Origin: Pterois miles
Taxonomy: Eukaryota; Chordata; Actinopteri; Perciformes; Scorpaenidae
Assembly: GCA_947000775.1 (NCBI GenBank)
Contig: CAMQGK010000328.1
Span: forward strand, 1,942,001-2,006,000
Length of the DNA stretch: 64,000 nt
Direction: 5' to 3'
The translations under genes were made by a program, and so were the position numbers. Positions within the stretch are counted from its first letter, which is position 1, and each line of letters starts with the position of its first letter. The notes beneath the pieces are model-generated. The model did no database searches. It was not told where the DNA came from and saw nothing but the letters and a program-made list of their open reading frames with translations. Shown here piece by piece: positions 59,061-64,000 of the stretch.

Positions 59061-59513
59061 AAGTAGTTTCATCCTGGTCTCACAGGAAGGTGTATAAATA
59101 CCACGTTATATGGACATTCCACAAGTCATGAGTACGCATTTTAGGCTTTTCACACGTCATTTGTACGCCACTTATTGTGTGCAAACTGTACGTTGCATAA
59201 CATCTGTGGTTAGGTTTAGGTAAGAAAATCACTGACTTAGTTTCAGGCAAAAGTACCACTTTGTCAGGATAAGGAAAAACACCATAGTTGAACTTAAAAT
59301 AAGTAAGTAAAATAAGTATGGAAAACTGTGGAAAACATGTCACAAATGTCAATGGAAAGACGTGTCTACTGTATCGTATAAAACAGCGGTCAACAACGGT
59401 GTTGAACATGGGTCTCCTGGTTAAAAGTTTGTTGGACCTGCCCATCATCAGTGGTTTCTCTTTATTCTACGTCACTAAGTCTTACCACAGCAGTAAGGCA
59501 GTACAGGATAAAT
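59061..59513. repeat. Repeat debris with 'ggttaggtttagg' motif
   Basis: 'ggtctcacaggaaggtgtat', 'ttgtacgccacttattgtgt' and 'gtggttaggtttaggtaaga' form a repeat-like chain. The boundaries are uncertain. Confidence 0.35.
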
Positions 59514-59565
59514 GGTAAATTTCCCCACTGTGGGACTAATAAAGGAATATCTTATCTTATCTTAT
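59514..59565 (+). repeat. SINE/LINE 3' tail fragment with (CTTAT)n end
   Basis: AAATTTCCCCACTGTGGGAC, then TAATAAAGGAATAT and CTTAT units. It is the same 3' end as the SINEs at 5070 and 6257, 5'-truncated. Confidence 0.72.
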
Positions 59566-60257
59566 GGTGCACACATGAAATCAAGAATGGCGTACTTACT
59601 GCACACTAAACACCTTGTGCGCTATCGTGGCTTTTATATACCACTTTTTGTGGATTGGCTGATAGTTTTGTTGTCTAACCAAGATAGAAGTTTATTTTAA
59701 AATGAGTGTATGTATGTAAGGAGAGGAAAAAGAGGAATAACAGATATAAGATATTTGATATGATGCCACGGTGCAGCTGCTCCCTTTATTCAACATATCC
59801 AACACTGCTAAGTTAGTCAGAGGTGTGAGAGGACTACTCTATATGTCTGAATGTTTTTTATGCTTTTAGCTTGTAGGAAATCTTCCTTACAAATAAATAC
59901 TATGTAGTATGAAGGGATTGTTTAGTACATGGAGAACAAAATGCAGACCAACGGTTCACCCAGACACAGATCACTCTGAGGAAGCCTAGCACCCACCCTC
60001 TGGTTCCCCCTCAGGTTAGCACTGTTAGCTCTGTAAGCACTTTCACCATTATTGGCCCTGTTAGCACCATTAGCTCCATTATCTTCAAGCCGCTGGCTTA
60101 TATTATTTAATACAGTTGCCATAGATGTGATGTCAGATGTGTCCGTGCAGAATCGCCTCAGTCCATGACTGTGGGTTCTGGTTTCTTTTGAGAAATTTGG
60201 CTGACTGACTGATTTAGTTTGAATCAAATCACCACAGCTTTGTGGGAACAAACCTAA
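59566..60257. other. Non-coding, with a GCTAAC-like degenerate repeat
   Basis: On the - strand, 60010-60110 contains repeated GCTAAY / GCCAAT triplet pairs. They give an open frame rich in Ala-Asn (NGANGANRANN), probably a decayed tandem repeat rather than a gene. Confidence 0.35.

Positions 60258-60314
<57 letters not shown>
60258..60314. repeat. (CA)n microsatellite
   Basis: About 28 CA units, followed by imperfect CA/CG/TG units to 60345. Confidence 0.95.
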
Positions 60315-60316
<2 letters not shown>

Positions 60317-60457
60317 CACGCACACATGCACGCACGCACACACAAAGCAGACTCTATTGTTTTCCAGAAAGCAGTGAGTCAGTGCAACACAGAAGAAAAA
60401 GGAGTGTGGGTTTGTGTATTATTCATGTGCATTGCAAGAGCACAACTATCCAAAGCT

Positions 60458-60460
<3 letters not shown>

Positions 60461-60520
<60 letters not shown>
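60461..60520. repeat. (GT)30 microsatellite
   Basis: Thirty uninterrupted GT units, 146 bp from the CA array at 60258 and complementary to it. Confidence 0.95.
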
Positions 60521-60526
<6 letters not shown>

Positions 60527-61298
60527 CCAAATAAACAAGTGCAGTGCCAGGTGAAAGCGTCTGTTGAGACCTCCCTCATTGCGCAGCTGCAATGCAGTAA
60601 CGCGGTACACGGTTTCATTGCCTCATTTTTTTTTTTTTAAGACGAGTCACAATTTGAGACATAAATACAACTCATCATCCTCAGGGGTTAACTGAGGTTA
60701 CATCCCTTTCTATTCAAATTTAAGGCCCTTTTTCATTTTCCATCCAAGCTATCCAAGACCTTGAACAAAAACAAAAGATGACTGCAAGAGTTCAGCTTTC
60801 TATTTGCTTACAAAAAAAAGAAGACATGAGCCCTCACTGGCTTCCCATCAATGACCTGATTTCATTGTGGTCCAGTGGAAAGTACATGCTTCAGTCACAA
60901 AGACTTGTTTCCATCAACATGTCTTTATTGCATTAGAAAAGCTGCATGGAATCCATATTAGATAAAAGCAAAAAAGTTTCTACGCTCACTTGAGGTTTTT
61001 TTTGTTGAAAAAAAAAAAACTGCAGTAAATGGGATAAGGAAACATCTTTGCCCAATAAATTCGGACACACTTAACGTAGATGACTAATCAGCTGTTTCTG
61101 CTGTTGCCGTCTCCCCAGATATGCTGTACATTTATATTGTCTTCATCTCTGGACAGCATGAAACATGTCCAGCGCTCATTGACATGACAGAACAATTAAA
61201 ACTTGCTCAATAGTAAAAGACTCCTGAAGACTTCTCCCCACATTTCTCTCAAAGACGGTTAGATGTCAAAGCCAACTTGTTTTGTTTCTGGGTCGCGA
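60521..61298. other. Non-coding, no gene recognised
   Basis: No supported feature. Confidence 0.4.
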
Positions 61299-61900
61299 CC
61301 ACAGACTGTATATAAGAAGCTGACGTCGTCACCATTGGATTGTGGACTGTGGTTTTGAAGACTCAAGTTTGACATTTTGACCGTCTCCATCTTAGTTTTT
61401 GACTGTTGCCATCTTGGCTTTTAGCAACCAGAGGTGACACGAGAGGGTGGAGCTAAGTACAACTGACTGCTGAATAAGACATTTTTGGGCAGCCAAAAAG
61501 GTTATAATTAACCCTAATGAACCGAAAACACATTGTGAAAGCGTTAAAGCTCTAAACATGGCCAACTCCCAGACTGGACAACAACCTGTCAATCACAAGG
61601 TAGCCCCGCCCTAATGCATCCCCTGCTTTATGGTCTGTTTGACTCTAAATGGGACCATAATTTACTAAATGAAAATCATGCTGTATTGAAGAAGATTTGA
61701 AACTAGCGATTGAGACCATAAACTCATGTTAACAATGTTTACTGAGGTAATAAATCAATAGAGAAGGAGGCTCATTTTCTCATTGACTTCTATACAATCA
61801 GACTTTGTGTTGCAGCCAGAGGAGTCGCCCCCTGCTGGCTGATAGAAATAAAGCATTGACTTCTCTTTTCAGACCCAGAGGTTTGCCCACTGTTTGCAAC
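61299..61900 (+). mobile_element. Dispersed ~600 bp repeat (family A), copy 4
   Basis: The best preserved copy. It opens 'cacagactgtatataagaag', then 'gccatcttggcttttagcaa', 'gagggtggagctaagtac', 'gtagccccgccct', 'gactctaaatgggaccataa', 'gaggtaataaatcaa' and 'cgccccctgctggctga', closing near 'cagacccagaggttt'. Confidence 0.8.
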
Positions 61901-62424
61901 CTCTACATCTTCTTCTCTGTTTACTGGCAGATTACAGCCATGCGTAGCCTGTAGCTCCAGCATTTGACCAATCTACCCTGAAGCCACATTATTTGCTCCA
62001 AACCATGATGGAAATGCACCTAATTCACATTTCTTTTCAAAGATCCCCTAAAATCTGCTTGACGATTGAAAAGCTGTGGGTTCTTCTGCAGTAGAAAAAA
62101 GCCATAATTGACAAAAGATATGCATGTCCATTATTTTAGCATTTGTGTGTATGTGTGAGAAAAGACGGAGAGAGAACTGTTCTTCTTTTCATAGTTCAGC
62201 CGTTGGACTGGTTCTGGGGTTGATCGCGGGTCAGAACAGACCTGGCATGTTCAGTTATCAAAGGACCAGCAGATAAAGTGTGATGACACATCGTTTGGAC
62301 CGCTAAGACTCAGATATTAGAGACACATGTTCTCACAAATCCCTCTCCAGCTGTGATTGTGAAGTTCTTGGATTTCATAAAATCCTTTTTAATCCCTTTT
62401 CTCTTGTCACAGTTTTCTATCTCT

Positions 62425-62479
<55 letters not shown>

Positions 62480-62822
62480 CTTACAAATAAGGCCACGCAA
62501 ATGCGTACACATAATTATCATCTCATACAGGCAGATTTGACTGTAACAAGTCAAGGTTCCTAGTGTCTGTATGACCTGGCCTGATGTTGGAGTCTGGCCG
62601 GGTAGAAACTCCATCTAATCTTGTGGTTGTGTTATTATGTGGTTTATAAATAGATGTTAGACTAAAAAAGGCAACTCTTAAACGGTACCAGGTTTGTTGA
62701 AATGTTGCCCACTTAGAGCCATAATTCAGTGTGTAGACTTTTTTTTTCCTTGTAGATAATTTTTGTCACGTAAAATGTCATTCTTCCTTACACAGAAATA
62801 CATTTGTTGACATATAGTTTCT
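61901..62822. other. Non-coding, no gene recognised
   Basis: One CA array at 62428; otherwise nothing supported. Confidence 0.4.
62428..62474. repeat. (CA)n microsatellite
   Basis: About 23 CA units. Confidence 0.95.
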
Positions 62823-63156
62823 GGGCTGCATAGCGGTGCAGAGGTCAGCATTGTCTCAGCAGCAGGGTCACAGGTTTGAGTCCAGCTTGGGGCTCTTCTG
62901 TGTGGAGTTTGCATGTTCTCCCTGAGTTTGCGTGGGTTTCCTCCTGGTCCTCCGGCTTCCTCCCACAGTCCAAAGACATGCAGGTTAGCTGATGACTCTA
63001 AACTGCCTGTAGGTGTGAATAGTTGTCTGTCTCTATGTGCCCTGTGATGGACTGGTCACCTGTCCAGGATGAACCCTGCCTTCGCCCAAAGCTGCTGAGA
63101 TCAGCTCCAGCTCCCCCCTGACCTCTAACAGGATAAACGGTTGAAGATGGATGGAT
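62823..63156 (+). mobile_element. tRNA-derived SINE of V-SINE-like type with ATGG tail, copy 3
   Basis: It begins GGGCTGCATAGCGGTGCAGA and carries TGTGTGGAGTTTGCATGTTC, GTCCAAAGACATGC, GTGATGGACTGGTCACCTGT and a GATGG tail. It is flanked by a perfect 11-bp duplication ATATAGTTTCT at 62812-62822 and 63157-63167. Confidence 0.9.
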
Positions 63157-63344
63157 ATATAGTTTCTATGTGAAAAGCTATTAAATTCACTGTTATTTGG
63201 CAGTCTGGTGCCTTAAAAAAAAATGGTGAAGCCGTGGCAAACCTCGCTCAGAGGCCATTCTTTCCATAACAACACTACTTTGGAAGCAACGGAAATCAGA
63301 TGGCGGCTGGTGGTACCACGGTTTTGCACTGCGGCTCATGTTAC

Positions 63345-63928
63345 CCATAGACTGTACTGTATACAGTACTGCGTAAGAAGCTGACGTAGTCACTGAGGTT
63401 TGTGAGCTGCTGTTTTGAAGCCTCAAAGATCGGCGTTTTGGCTGTTACCATGTTAGTTTTTTGCAACCAGAACTGACATGAGAGGGGGCGGAGTCAAGTA
63501 CAAGCGAACTTTGAATAAGACATTTTTAGCTGACCAAATTGTTTTATAATTAACTTTGATGAGCTGAAAACACACTGTGAAAGGTTTAAAGCTCTAAGAC
63601 GAGAACACAGACACCCCCCAGACCTGTCAATCACTAGGTAGCCCCGCCCTAAAGCATCCCCTGCTTTATGGTGTATTTAACTCTAAATGGGACCATTATT
63701 CACTAAATAAACATCATGCTGTACTGAAGAAGACTTGGGATTGAGACCATAAACTGATGTTTATAATGATTATTGAGGTAGTAAATCACGTGAGAAGTAG
63801 CTTCATTTTCTCATAGACGTCTATAGAATCAGACGTCGTCTTGCAGCCAGAGGAGACGCCTCCTGCTGGCTGTTAGACAGCATTTGGTTTCTCTTCTCAG
63901 ACCCAGAGGTTGACCACTGGTGTTAGGA
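63345..63928 (+). mobile_element. Dispersed ~600 bp repeat (family A), copy 5
   Basis: Same order of blocks as 61299-61900, including 'gtaagaagctgacgtagtca', 'gagagggggcggagtcaagt', 'gtagccccgccctaaagcat' and 'cctcctgctggctgttag'. Confidence 0.8.
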
Positions 63929-64000
63929 CAGTTTCACCAGAACAACAGCGACCTTCAGGTTAAATAAAAATTTGAAAGTCTCTTTTGAGAGCCAGTGTTT

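Overview
This is a stretch of nuclear genome from a teleost fish, most likely a percomorph. The evidence is long (CA)n/(GT)n microsatellites, two tRNA-headed SINE families, Tc1 and hAT-type DNA transposon remnants, and vertebrate genes split by GT-AG introns. No bacterial, plasmid, phage or organelle signal is present.

Two genes can be supported. On the + strand, mgat3 (beta-1,4-mannosyl-glycoprotein 4-beta-N-acetylglucosaminyltransferase, GnT-III, family GT17) has its whole coding region between 7018 and 13113. It runs over four exons: 7017-7461, 8710-9371, 12167-12449 and 12616-13113. All junctions are GT-AG and in phase, and the joined product is about 628 residues. On the - strand, 54740-55287 is the last exon of a C1q/TNF-related secreted protein of the CTRP6/CTRP1 type (probably c1qtnf6). 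It holds the end of a Gly-X-Y collagen stalk and the complete C1q head. Its upstream exon or exons were not found in the window. The two genes point toward each other across about 41 kb in which I see no convincing exon.

Layout: 1-1200 is an internally deleted Tc1-like transposon. 1200-7016 is repeat-rich 5' flank with three tRNA-type SINE copies, one of which has a corrupted middle. 7017-13113 is mgat3, with MITEs in introns 1 and 2. 13114-54739 is an intergenic field of MITEs, SINEs, one LINE fragment and microsatellites. 54740-55287 is the c1qtnf exon. 55288-64000 is its intron or upstream flank, again with repeats.

I found no operon-like or defence-like system and no undescribed molecular machine. 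The worthwhile observations are: the split coding region of mgat3; several nested transposon insertions whose target-site duplications can be read directly; families of inverted-repeat elements shared across the window; one SINE-length block that looks like bad consensus sequence; and one GC-rich islet of unknown nature near 45.1 kb. Repeat family names are by resemblance only, since no database search was possible.
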